Below the pieces are notes generated by a model, which saw only the letters and a list, made by a program, of their open reading frames with translations, was not told the origin of the DNA and ran no database searches. Of a DNA stretch of 15,708 bases, positions 6,512 to 14,068 are shown one piece after another. Every line of letters begins with the position of its first letter. The stretch's first letter is position 1. The position numbers and the translations under genes are program-made. The DNA is from DAOUCP01 sp034432155 (GTDB taxonomy: Bacteria > Chloroflexota > Anaerolineae > Epilineales > Epilineaceae), in contig DAOUCP010000129.1 of NCBI GenBank assembly GCA_034432155.1, positions 1-15,708 of the forward strand. The letters are read 5' to 3'.

Positions 6512-8236
6512 TCACCGCCGCCACGCCGCTTGGCGGTGGATGGCCAGCTGCAGCTTCGCCTGGTTGTTGCGCAACAGGCGCACCTTGCCACCCTGCCCTT
6601 CGTCTGTCACTTCCTCCCACGTCAGGGTCAGTTCGAGCCATTTCAGGTCCGGTTGCCACTGCTCGATGGTCAACACCGCCAGCGGCTCTTCGCCGCTCTG
6701 GGGTGGGATGAGCCGTGGCTCGGCCTCGATGTCCGCCTTGAGACGTTGTAGCAAGCGATGGAAGGCATCGGCGTGCGGCCCGGGAGCCGGGCTCACGAAC
6801 TCGTAGCGCGCCGGGTCGGCGAACTCGGGGCGGGCTGGCCAGGCAATGGGGTAGCTGAGGAAGTACGTCTTCGCCGCCCCCTCTGGTCCGGCCGCCAGCT
6901 CCTGCCAAGGTACGTGGCGCCACGGGCCGGCCTGGGCATCGGGGGCATAGCGTGCCAAGATGGCCTCCGCCGGTGGCGTTTCGATGCCAAAGCGCGGCGT
7001 GCCCATGTAGGTGAGCAGAAGTAGGATCCCGGCTGCCGTCAGGCCCATGGCGACGGCCAGCTTGCGCCGGCGTGCCAATCGGTACGGGTTCTGGTCCAAC
7101 CACGGCAAGGCCAAGAGGACGAGGAAGGCGACGGCGGGCACGAAGACCCCCATCCAGCGGGTGTCGCCCAGCTTCAGGAGTCCCTGCAGCCAGAGAAAGA
7201 ACCACGGCGCCGTGGCATGCAGCGGCGTGACCAGCGGGTCGGCCGGCGCGCCGAGCGGAGCATCGTAGGCCACCACCGCCACGACAAGCAGGCCGAAGGT
7301 CACGACCGCGGCGCGGGCCAACTCCTGGCGCAGGACGTCCGGAACGAGCGGCACGGGTTCCAGAGCGGCACGCCGAAGGCTAGCGGGCAAGTCGCCTTCC
7401 TCCACCACGGCAGGCAGGCTGATTGAGTGCTGGCGCGCCACCCGGTAGTAGTGAACGGCCAGGACCAAGAGGGCGACGAGCGGCAAGACAACCACGTGCA
7501 GTTGGTAGAACCGCAAGAGCCCTTCGGCCCAGATGTCCGGCGCGCCTCGCAAGAGAAGGTTAAGCTCCGCGCCTACCACCGGCACCGCCGCAGCCATCGA
7601 TGTGCCGATGGTCACCGCCCAGTACGAAAGCTGATCCCACGGCAAGAGGTAGCCGGTGAACGACAGCCCCAGGCTGACGAGCAGCAACACCACGCCGGTG
7701 GCCCACGTGAACCGGCGCGGCCCCTTGTAGGCGCCGGTGAAGAAGACACGTGCCAGGTGCAGTCCGCTGACCACGATCAGGCCCTCGGCGCCGAGGCGGT
7801 GCAGATCGCGGACCAGCGACCCGAAGGGCACCACGGTGCGTAGGCGAACCATGTCGCCGTAAGCACGCTCGGGCGTCGGGGCGTAGAAGAGCATGAGCAA
7901 GAGCCCGGTCAGCGTCTCCAGCCCTAGGAAGTACCCGCTCAGCCAGCCCAGGCGCCACGTGTGGCGCAGCCAGGTACTGGCACGACGGTAGCTCCGGGGC
8001 CGCAGGTGAAGCAGGAAGCTCGTGACCTGCGCTCGCCGCCGCGGATCCGGCCGCTCGGTGGGCGGCGCGCCCTGCACAAGCGCCCGAACCTCCGCCAGGC
8101 CCAGTCCGGCCAGGAAACCACGGCTCAGACGATCCGCAAGCGAGCGCAGCCAGCGGGGCCCGCGCGGCCGCCTCCGTCGGCCCATGTTCGGCAGGCCAGA
8201 CCTCGTGGCCTCAGCCTGCTCGGGATGGCGAAGCAT
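6512..8236 (-). CDS. Cytochrome b, b6-type fused to subunit IV-like part with C-terminal extracytoplasmic domain
   Basis: This is the quinol-oxidising core of a Rieske/cytochrome b complex, 574 residues. The four haem ligands are H146 and H160 (14 apart) and H247 and H262 (15 apart); the 15-residue second spacing is the cytochrome b6 pattern. Helices A-D lie at ~100-118, 144-168, 178-198 and 243-263, with LPWDQLSYWAV matching b6 closely. A subunit IV-like half with about three helices follows (~309-325, 361-380, 393-411), so b6 and subunit IV are one chain. The Qo motif position reads APWF (343-346) where PEWY is usual. A ~90-residue basic N-terminus precedes helix A. After ~412 come ~160 soluble residues without CxxCH, expected outside the cell by topology. 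The ATG at 8236 has GGAAGG 8 bases upstream and overlaps the Rieske stop by 26 bases; M18 (8185) is a weaker alternative start. Confidence 0.93.
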   Translation of the reverse strand: MLRHPEQAEATRSGLPNMGRRRRPRGPRWLRSLADRLSRGFLAGLGLAEVRALVQGAPPTERPDPRRRAQVTSFLLHLRPRSYRRASTWLRHTWRLGWLSGYFLGLETLTGLLLMLFYAPTPERAYGDMVRLRTVVPFGSLVRDLHRLGAEGLIVVSGLHLARVFFTGAYKGPRRFTWATGVVLLLVSLGLSFTGYLLPWDQLSYWAVTIGTSMAAAVPVVGAELNLLLRGAPDIWAEGLLRFYQLHVVVLPLVALLVLAVHYYRVARQHSISLPAVVEEGDLPASLRRAALEPVPLVPDVLRQELARAAVVTFGLLVVAVVAYDAPLGAPADPLVTPLHATAPWFFLWLQGLLKLGDTRWMGVFVPAVAFLVLLALPWLDQNPYRLARRRKLAVAMGLTAAGILLLLTYMGTPRFGIETPPAEAILARYAPDAQAGPWRHVPWQELAAGPEGAAKTYFLSYPIAWPARPEFADPARYEFVSPAPGPHADAFHRLLQRLKADIEAEPRLIPPQSGEEPLAVLTIEQWQPDLKWLELTLTWEEVTDEGQGGKVRLLRNNQAKLQLAIHRQAAWRR

Positions 8237-8825
8237 TCCCTTGGCCTTCCTGCGCGGCCGGGCCAGAGAGCCGACGCGGCGGGCCGGGCAGAGGTTGCCC
8301 GGTCTCCACGATGACGGTGCTGCCCGTCGGAATGCGCACCGGACCCGCGGTGCCGTCGGTGCGGGCCACTTCTTGCCCGGCAGCGTTCAGCGCCCGCACC
8401 ACGAAGCGGTCCATGCCGCGCGTGGCCGGCCCACCGAGGCAGCTACCGTCCCGGGCAAACTGCGACCCATGGCAGGGGCACACAAAGCGGCCCAGGGTTT
8501 CGTCCCAGTCCAGCGCACAGCCGAGATGCGGGCACGCCTGAAGCAGCGCCAAGGCGCCAGCATCGGTCATCGACCACCAGAACTGCTGGGAAGCTACGCG
8601 CAGCGGCGGACCGTCGGCCGCCGGCAGGTCGGCGAGGGGCCCAAGTTCCAAGGGGCCACCGGAATCCCCGGGGCGGAGCGGTGGCCGCGCGTACCGCCAG
8701 AACAGGATGCCGCTCTCCAGGGCCAAGATGCCCAGTGAGGCCAGCCAGGCGTAGTTCAGAAGCTCGCGACGCGTGTAGCCTGCTGCTGGATCCGCGCGCT
8801 TCGCCGGATGGCTCGCCGATGACAT
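8211..8825 (-). CDS. Rieske [2Fe-2S] protein of quinol:cytochrome c reductase
   Basis: The 204-residue protein carries both Rieske motifs: CPHLGC (C98, H100, C103) and CPCHGS (C116, C118, H119). C98, H100, C116 and H119 ligate the cluster, and C103 and C118 should form the stabilising disulfide. A hydrophobic segment (~25-44) follows YTRREL (R19-R20), a twin-arginine-like signal anchor, as expected for a cluster folded before export. It takes one electron from quinol at the Qo site and passes it to cytochrome c. The ATG at 8825 is chosen for its GGAGGGAG Shine-Dalgarno at 8827-8834; the open frame runs far upstream into rmlB but that part is non-coding in appearance. The gene is first of the Rieske-cytochrome b-cytochrome c block, 83 bases after rmlB, and overlaps cytochrome b by 26 bases. 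The Pro/Gly-rich C-terminal tail (~180-204) is probably flexible. Confidence 0.95.
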   Translation of the reverse strand: MSSASHPAKRADPAAGYTRRELLNYAWLASLGILALESGILFWRYARPPLRPGDSGGPLELGPLADLPAADGPPLRVASQQFWWSMTDAGALALLQACPHLGCALDWDETLGRFVCPCHGSQFARDGSCLGGPATRGMDRFVVRALNAAGQEVARTDGTAGPVRIPTGSTVIVETGQPLPGPPRRLSGPAAQEGQGNASPSRAG

Positions 8826-8908
8826 TCTCCCTCCGCTCGCGTTCGCCTGCTGGCGCGGCAACTCGCCGTAGCTTGCGGCGTCGGTCCGAGCCAGTCCCCC
8901 CGGAGCAT

Positions 8909-9967
8909 CTATCCGCCCGCGTCCTCCGTCGCGGGTGCGGAAGCGCCGAGACCGTACCGTCCGCCCGGCCCGTACATGCGCTCGTAATAGGCTCGGAACT
9001 CCCCGCTCTTGATCGGCCGCCACCACCACTCGTTCTCCATGTACCAGCGGGTCGCTTCTCGGATGGCCTCGGTGGGCGTCAGCCGCGGCGCCCAACCCAG
9101 CGCCCGTAACCTCGAGGTGTCCATGGCGTAGCGGCGATCGTGCCCTGGCCGATCGGCCACATGCCGGATGAGCGACGTCGGTTTCTGGACGACTTGGAGG
9201 ACCAGATGGGCCATCTCCAGGTTGGGGATAGAGATGCCGGTGCCGACGTTGTACACCCCTCCCGGCTCGCCGTTGGCCAGCACGCAGTCGATGGCCGCGC
9301 AGTGGTCCCCAACCCACATGTAGTCGCGCTCCTGGAGGCCGTCGCCGTAGATCGGCAGGGGCTGATCGTCGATGGCGTTGGTGGCGAACAGACTCAGCGC
9401 CTTCTCCGGATGCTGGTAGGGGCCCACGGTGTTGGCGCCCCGGGTGATGGTGACGAACAGACCGTACGTCACATGGTAGGCAAGCACCAGCAAGTCGGCG
9501 CCGGTCTTGCTCGCCGAGTAGGGCGAACGGGGCTGCACCGGGTCACTCTCGCGGGAGAAGCCCACGGGAACGTGCCCATACACTTCGTCGGTCGACACCT
9601 GGTGCATGCGCAGACCTCGCGCCCGAGCTGCCTCGAGTAGGGTGTAGGTGCCCAAGATGTCGGTGCGGATGAAGGCCTCGGGGTCGACGATCGAGCGGTC
9701 GACGTGCGTCTCGGCAGCGAAGTTGACAATGGTGTCCACGCCGTGGGCGTCGATGGCCGCCTCGACGGCTGCCCGGTCGGCGATGTCCCCCCGGAGGAAC
9801 ACGTAGCGCGGGTCGTCCTCCAGTCCACGGAGGTTCTGCAGATTGCCCGCGTAGGTCAGCTTGTCGAAGACAATGATCCGATCCGCCGAGGGGCGGGCCA
9901 ACCGGGAGCGGACGAAGTTGGCACCGATGAAACCGGCACCACCCGTAACGAGAAGCGTACGTGCCAC
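8909..9967 (-). CDS. rmlB: dTDP-glucose 4,6-dehydratase
   Basis: RmlB is a cytoplasmic NAD-dependent short-chain dehydrogenase that turns dTDP-glucose into dTDP-4-keto-6-deoxyglucose. The 352-residue chain has the Rossmann motif TGGAGFIG (8-15), the catalytic STDEVYG (T126, D127, E128), the YSASK pair (Y150, K154), and RGANTVGPYQHPEK and YMWVGDHC as in the family. Length is normal. The start is GTG with GGGAGG at 9973-9978, five bases upstream. It lies 69 bases after rmlA in the same direction, which fixes the pathway order RmlA then RmlB. No rmlC or rmlD is in the window. The product could therefore feed rhamnose made with enzymes encoded elsewhere, or another 6-deoxy sugar. The last ~15 residues are variable. 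Confidence 0.95.
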   Translation of the reverse strand: MARTLLVTGGAGFIGANFVRSRLARPSADRIIVFDKLTYAGNLQNLRGLEDDPRYVFLRGDIADRAAVEAAIDAHGVDTIVNFAAETHVDRSIVDPEAFIRTDILGTYTLLEAARARGLRMHQVSTDEVYGHVPVGFSRESDPVQPRSPYSASKTGADLLVLAYHVTYGLFVTITRGANTVGPYQHPEKALSLFATNAIDDQPLPIYGDGLQERDYMWVGDHCAAIDCVLANGEPGGVYNVGTGISIPNLEMAHLVLQVVQKPTSLIRHVADRPGHDRRYAMDTSRLRALGWAPRLTPTEAIREATRWYMENEWWWRPIKSGEFRAYYERMYGPGGRYGLGASAPATEDAGG

Positions 9968-10036
9968 AAGAGCCTCCCATGGGGCTAGCGGAGCGGGCGA
10001 TCCGTTGCGCCTGTCGGCCGACGGGCACCGCCCATC

Positions 10037-11104
10037 TCACAACAAGCCGATCTTGCTGTGATCGCCGACGGTGAGCTTATGCGCCGCAGGCTTCAGCGGC
10101 GAGCGCCGCAACTCGACGTATCGTCCGATCAGGCTGTCCTGGACGCGCCCGCGAATCCGAGAAATGACGGAGTGCTCGAGCACAATGGAATGCTCGATCT
10201 CGCTCTGCTCCACCAGCACGTGATGGTAGATCGATGTGAACGGACCGATGTACGACTCCACGATGGACGATTCCCGTCCGATGATCGCCGGGCCACGAAT
10301 CACACTGCGGATGACGCGCGCGCCGGGCTCGATGGTGACCCGGCGGTCCACCTCACTGGCCGTGTCCACCTCGCCCGCGACGCGGTGCTCGAGCTCCTCC
10401 AGCACATGATCGTTGGCGGCCAACATGTCGATGGGCTTGCCGGTGTCGATCCACCAACCTCGGTGCAGGTGAGGCCGGACGTGGTAGTCGTGATCGATGA
10501 GCCACTGAATGGCATCGGTGATTTCCAGCTCCCCCCGCCAGCTAGGACGAATGGCCCGGCACGCCTCGTGAATATGGGCATCGAACATGTAGATGCCGAC
10601 GAGCGCCAGATTGGACGGTGGCTCTTTGGGCTTCTCCACCAGGCGCCGAATGCGGCCGTCGCCGTCGAGTTCGGCCACGCCGTAATGCTCCGGCTCGGCC
10701 ACCTCGGTGAGCACCACCTGGGCATTCCAGTCCGACGCCGCGAACTCCTGGATCAACTGCCGGACGCCGCCCTGGATCACGTTGTCGCCCAGGAACATGA
10801 CGAAGCGATCATCCTCCAGGAAATCACGGCTCGTGAGGACGGCATGCGCCAATCCCAGGGGCTCCGGCTGGTCGATGTACGTCAGCCGGACACGCCAGCG
10901 GTCCCCCGAACCGGTCGCTTCGCGGATCTCGTCGCCTGTCTCGCCGACGACGATGCCGATGTCCTCGACGCCGGCATCGCGGATGGCCTCGATGACGCGA
11001 TGCAGCACCGGCTTGTTGGCCACCGGGATCAGCTGCTTGGCGCACGTGTACGTGAGTGGGTAGAGGCGGGTGCCCTTGCCACCCGACAGGATCAAAGCCT
11101 TCAA
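10037..11104 (-). CDS. rmlA: Glucose-1-phosphate thymidylyltransferase, long class
   Basis: RmlA joins glucose 1-phosphate and dTTP to make dTDP-glucose. The 355-residue protein has the nucleotidyltransferase signature LSGGKGTRLYPLT (6-18), the metal-binding FLGDN (~104-108), VEKPKEPPSN and GWWIDTGKP. A left-handed beta-helix tail (~250-350) of hexapeptide-like steps (VIRG-PAIIG-SSIVESYIG) makes it the long class, not the ~290-residue short RmlA; some long-class members are assigned to other sugar-1-phosphates, so the exact sugar is less certain than the nucleotidyltransferase role. The start codon is TTG, chosen because the conserved N-terminus begins there, because GGAAGGGAG lies 8 bases upstream at 11113-11121, and because it overlaps the kinase stop as TTGA. 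Confidence 0.92.
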   Translation of the reverse strand: MKALILSGGKGTRLYPLTYTCAKQLIPVANKPVLHRVIEAIRDAGVEDIGIVVGETGDEIREATGSGDRWRVRLTYIDQPEPLGLAHAVLTSRDFLEDDRFVMFLGDNVIQGGVRQLIQEFAASDWNAQVVLTEVAEPEHYGVAELDGDGRIRRLVEKPKEPPSNLALVGIYMFDAHIHEACRAIRPSWRGELEITDAIQWLIDHDYHVRPHLHRGWWIDTGKPIDMLAANDHVLEELEHRVAGEVDTASEVDRRVTIEPGARVIRSVIRGPAIIGRESSIVESYIGPFTSIYHHVLVEQSEIEHSIVLEHSVISRIRGRVQDSLIGRYVELRRSPLKPAAHKLTVGDHSKIGLL

Positions 11105-11772
11105 GGCGACGACTCCCTTCCGTAGGCCGGATACGCAACGACGTCCGACGCCACGCCGGTCAACACCGCCCCGATCACGCGCGCCCCTACGCGCTCCAGG
11201 GCTGCCTTGGCCTGCCGCGCATGATCACGACGGCTCCGGCCAGCGGCCAGAACCAAGAGCACGCCGTACACTTGGGCGGCCACGATGGCCGCATCGGCTA
11301 CCGGCAGCACCGGTGGAACATCCACCAGGGCAAGGTCCGACTCGGCGGTAAGAACCGCCAGCAAGTCGGCAAAGCGTTGGCTGCCCAGGAGTTCTGCCGG
11401 GTTGGGGGGCACCGGGCCACTGGTCAGGATGCGCAGGCCGGCGACCGGCGCCGCCTGCCACGGCAGCGGCTCGATGGGTCCCTCGCCGGCCAAGATGGTA
11501 CTGACACCGTGTTCGTTGGCCAGTTCGAAGAGGCGGTGCTGCATGGGCCGGCGCAAGTCGCAGTCAACGACCGTCACCCGTCGACCCGTTTGGGCCGTGA
11601 CCACGGCGAGATTGGCGAGCACCGTCGACTTGTCCTCCGCCAGGCTGGGCGATGTCACCGCCAGAACGCCCTTCGCGGCGCCGGGCAGGGCGAGCAGGAG
11701 GTTCGTGCGCAGGCCTCGATAGGCCTCGGTGTCAGGGGCGTAGGGGTCGCTGAGGGCAGCGATGGGACTCAT
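11101..11772 (-). CDS. BY-kinase/CpsD-type ATPase of polysaccharide export, degenerate Walker A
   Basis: The 223-residue cytoplasmic P-loop protein is of the CpsD/CapB bacterial tyrosine kinase type that partners Wzz-like membrane proteins and controls chain length. It shows EAYRGLRTNL (16-25), the Walker A' motif VVDCDLRRP (68-76) and a Walker B ALVDVPPVL (148-156). The Walker A position reads SLAEDKST (43-50) instead of the usual PGEGKST: both glycines are lost while K48, S49 and T50 remain. Only two tyrosines (214, 217) stand in the tail where a tyrosine cluster is usual. Catalysis is thus uncertain; it may be a weak kinase, an ATPase or a structural partner. The ATG overlaps the tandem Wzz stop as ATGA with a GGAGG 7 bases upstream, and its own stop overlaps rmlA, so it is firmly in the operon. 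ParA/MinD-type ATPases are a less likely alternative given EAYR and the neighbours. Confidence 0.88.
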   Translation of the reverse strand: MSPIAALSDPYAPDTEAYRGLRTNLLLALPGAAKGVLAVTSPSLAEDKSTVLANLAVVTAQTGRRVTVVDCDLRRPMQHRLFELANEHGVSTILAGEGPIEPLPWQAAPVAGLRILTSGPVPPNPAELLGSQRFADLLAVLTAESDLALVDVPPVLPVADAAIVAAQVYGVLLVLAAGRSRRDHARQAKAALERVGARVIGAVLTGVASDVVAYPAYGRESSP

Positions 11773-13184
11773 GGCGATGCCTCCGGCTGGGTGGGCGTTG
11801 GGCGCCGGCGCGTCGGGTGGTGGCCGTCGGTGTCAGGAATGGCGGCCAGGAGTCGCACGCCAAGGTGGGCCACATCGTCGGCGCGGCACAGGAAGCGACG
11901 GTCCAGCAAGCGCAGCCAGGCCACGGCGGTGGCACCCACCAAGAGGCCGATGACCAAGCCGCTGGCAGCGTTGGTGAGCGCCCCCGCCGTGTCGCGGCGG
12001 ACGGTGGTCTGGTCGCGCAGCCGAGTCAGGATGCGATCGCGTTGGTCCAGGGCCAGATTGGCGCGCGTTCGATCCTCCACAAAGAGCGTCGCCCAGAGGC
12101 GGCTGAGCCGCAAGGCCGCCTCGCGGTCGGGATGTCGGACATCGACGATGATCTCGTACACCCCCTCCTTGGGAGCGACGTTCAGGCGGGCCAGCAGCTG
12201 GTCAGCCGGCTCATCGGCCTCGGCCAGGGCGTTCACACGCTCCGCCATGCGCCGCGTCCGGATATCCTCGCTGTAGCCCTTCATGATCTCGCGGATGGCT
12301 TGCGTCTGTCCCCAATCGCTGCCGCGCGCCGGTTCGACCGCGATTCGGGTGCGGGCGCGCCAGACCACGGGCCGGGCGATCGACAGGGCGTAGGCGGTGC
12401 CGCCACCCAGCAACGCGAGGAGCACGATGGGGCCCACAGCGCGCGCGTAGCGAGCGACGGCCCCTCGACGCGGCAGCCGGCGACCCCGCGTGGGGCGGGC
12501 CAGGCGATGCTGGTAGGGCACGGCTCGTACCACAGCCAGGACCTGCCAGCCGAGGCCTTCGACGTCCTGCGCCTCGTGGATCAGCGCGCTGGCGGCAAAC
12601 GCCCGCGCCAACGCCGTCACAGCCCCCAGGAGAGCTCCAGCAACGCCACCGCCGAGCGCCACCAGGCGACGCCGCGGCCAGATGCGGTGCGCCACCGTCT
12701 GGTCCCGCGCCGCGGTGACAATCCGGTCCAGGGGGTCCAACTGCACGTTCATCCGCTCCCGGCCCTCGACAAATGCGGCCGCCCAATGCTCGCTGATGCA
12801 GACCGCCTCGGCAAGCTCCGTGGAGCGGGCTTTCACCTGGATCTCGTAGACATTCAAGTCGCTGGCCACCCGAAGGCGACCCAGCAAGCGCCCGGGATCG
12901 CGCTCGTAGCGCCGACAGCGTGGATCGGCGGCCAGCCTGTCGGCCGCGGCCATCGCCATCTCGACGGTCGGGATGTCCTGGAGGTAGCTTTTCATCACCT
13001 CCCGGATGGCCTGCGTCTGCCCCAAGTCCGCCGGCCGGACCGGACTCACCGCCACGCGGGTGACCGCCTCGTACTCGTGGGGCCGGAGCTCGCCCAGAGC
13101 CACGGCCAGAATCGCGAGCACCCCCCCCACCACGAAGGGCAGCCAGGCATAGCGCACCAACAGGCGAGGCGAAGCGCCCCTCAT
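11769..13184 (-). CDS. Tandem-duplicated Wzz-like chain-length/export protein
   Basis: The 471-residue membrane protein contains two copies of a Wzz-like unit. Copy 1 spans ~10-223 (helices ~11-30 and 172-196) and copy 2 ~246-453 (helices ~250-271 and 403-424). Matching landmarks are GQTQAIRE at 55-62 and 292-299, VYEI at 112-115 and 342-345, FVE at 138-140 and 368-370, DRI near 153 and 383, and the cytoplasmic D-V-x3-LG-x3-LA segment after the second helix of each copy. Each extracytoplasmic loop should lie outside, with both ends in the cytoplasm where the following BY-kinase can bind. The role would be to set glycan chain length. The ATG at 13184 is chosen for GGGAG 9 bases upstream; a TTG at 13220 would add 12 basic residues and has no better ribosome site. 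The stop overlaps the kinase gene by four bases. The copies have diverged at most positions, so the duplication is old. Confidence 0.85.
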   Translation of the reverse strand: MRGASPRLLVRYAWLPFVVGGVLAILAVALGELRPHEYEAVTRVAVSPVRPADLGQTQAIREVMKSYLQDIPTVEMAMAAADRLAADPRCRRYERDPGRLLGRLRVASDLNVYEIQVKARSTELAEAVCISEHWAAAFVEGRERMNVQLDPLDRIVTAARDQTVAHRIWPRRRLVALGGGVAGALLGAVTALARAFAASALIHEAQDVEGLGWQVLAVVRAVPYQHRLARPTRGRRLPRRGAVARYARAVGPIVLLALLGGGTAYALSIARPVVWRARTRIAVEPARGSDWGQTQAIREIMKGYSEDIRTRRMAERVNALAEADEPADQLLARLNVAPKEGVYEIIVDVRHPDREAALRLSRLWATLFVEDRTRANLALDQRDRILTRLRDQTTVRRDTAGALTNAASGLVIGLLVGATAVAWLRLLDRRFLCRADDVAHLGVRLLAAIPDTDGHHPTRRRPTPTQPEASP

Positions 13185-13254
13185 CGTCGTCGGCTCCCGG
13201 CCGCGCCGTCTGCGGCCCAAGGCCCGGGGCCGTCTGGGACCACGGAGTCTTCCC

Positions 13255-14028
13255 TCACCACGGCCGCCGACCGCGCCATGATCTCGCCCGGCTGGGTATC
13301 ACGCCCAGAACCGGTGCCGTCCCGACTGCAACCGCGTCCTCGACGCTGCGGATGGTGGGGTCCACCGCCTCGCGGATGGCCGCCAGGCCAAGGCCGATCG
13401 CCAGGGCCAGCAGGATGCGCAACGGCAGATCCAGTCGCTCGCGAAGCGAGGGCGGCACGCGCGCCACGCGCGGCGAGTCCACCACGGTGAGGACCACCTC
13501 GTCTTCGCCCAAGCGCGCGAACCACTCCCGGCCGTGGAGGTTGAGCTCGGTGACGACTGCCTCGGCGACGGCCAGCAACTGCCGCTCGAGCGCCGCCACC
13601 TCGGCGGCACTGGCATGGCGCGGCAGCTCGCGCCGCACCGTGATGTCGGCGATGCGGTGCCGGTCGGTGGCCGACAGCGAGCTCGCAATCTCGCCGGCTG
13701 CAACCTGTGCCGTGGGCGGCAGATGGCGGGCCACCGCTGCCGCAAACACGTCGCCACCAATCATCCGCGCCAGATCATCGATCAACGCTTCCCCGATCTT
13801 GGCGGCCGTGCCCTCATCGCTTCCGACCACGATCGCCGAGCGTGGAATATCGACCGCCACCGCCAGCCGCGCTTCGTAGGTCACCTGCTGGGCGGGTGGA
13901 GCGAGCTGGTAGAGAACCACCACCAGCAAGGGCAAGCCAAGAAGGATCGGCAGCTGCCGCCGGCCAGCCTCGCGAAGCCTGCGCCACAGAAGCCACGTCG
14001 GCGCCACAGCCTCGGAGGTGCCGACCAT
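13255..14028 (-). CDS. Short Wzz-like chain-length determinant protein
   Basis: The 257-residue protein has a hydrophobic helix at ~27-44, a ~155-residue extracytoplasmic region, a second helix at ~201-219, and the motif DPTIRSVEDAVAVGTAPVLGVIP (223-245, an R-S-x-E-D then L-G-x-I-P pattern), which is typical just inside the membrane in Wzz/PCP proteins. The region between the helices has the low-similarity alpha/beta character of that family. It is a second chain-length-type subunit, encoded 40 bases after the glycosyltransferase and 70 bases before the tandem Wzz protein. ATG at 14028 is chosen because GGAG lies ~8 bases upstream and the helix pattern starts soon after; the open frame further upstream overlaps the glycosyltransferase and is not credible. 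It could pair with the tandem protein in one complex; that is inference. Confidence 0.8.
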   Translation of the reverse strand: MVGTSEAVAPTWLLWRRLREAGRRQLPILLGLPLLVVVLYQLAPPAQQVTYEARLAVAVDIPRSAIVVGSDEGTAAKIGEALIDDLARMIGGDVFAAAVARHLPPTAQVAAGEIASSLSATDRHRIADITVRRELPRHASAAEVAALERQLLAVAEAVVTELNLHGREWFARLGEDEVVLTVVDSPRVARVPPSLRERLDLPLRILLALAIGLGLAAIREAVDPTIRSVEDAVAVGTAPVLGVIPSRARSWRGRRPW

Positions 14029-14068
14029 CGGCCCTGCTCCGACAACCCGCTCGCCGGGACCCGGCACA

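Noticed and set aside
8826..9317. Extended N-terminus of the Rieske protein reaching 9317
   Set aside because: The extra ~164 residues overlap rmlB and look like out-of-frame sequence; the ATG at 8825 has a strong Shine-Dalgarno and a proper signal anchor.
9968..10036. Possible terminator or promoter between rmlA and rmlB, including the GTCGGCCGAC palindrome
   Set aside because: The palindrome has no loop and no T-run, and there is no AT-rich -10 box; the space is explained by the rmlB ribosome site.
10058..11125. A 355-residue open frame on the + strand, the same length as rmlA
   Set aside because: It mirrors rmlA codon for codon on the opposite strand and has no recognisable domain or ribosome site.
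11817..13490. A 557-residue open frame on the + strand
   Set aside because: It lies opposite the Wzz-like genes and is rich in His, Gln, Arg and Gly without any domain; helices and conserved motifs are on the - strand.
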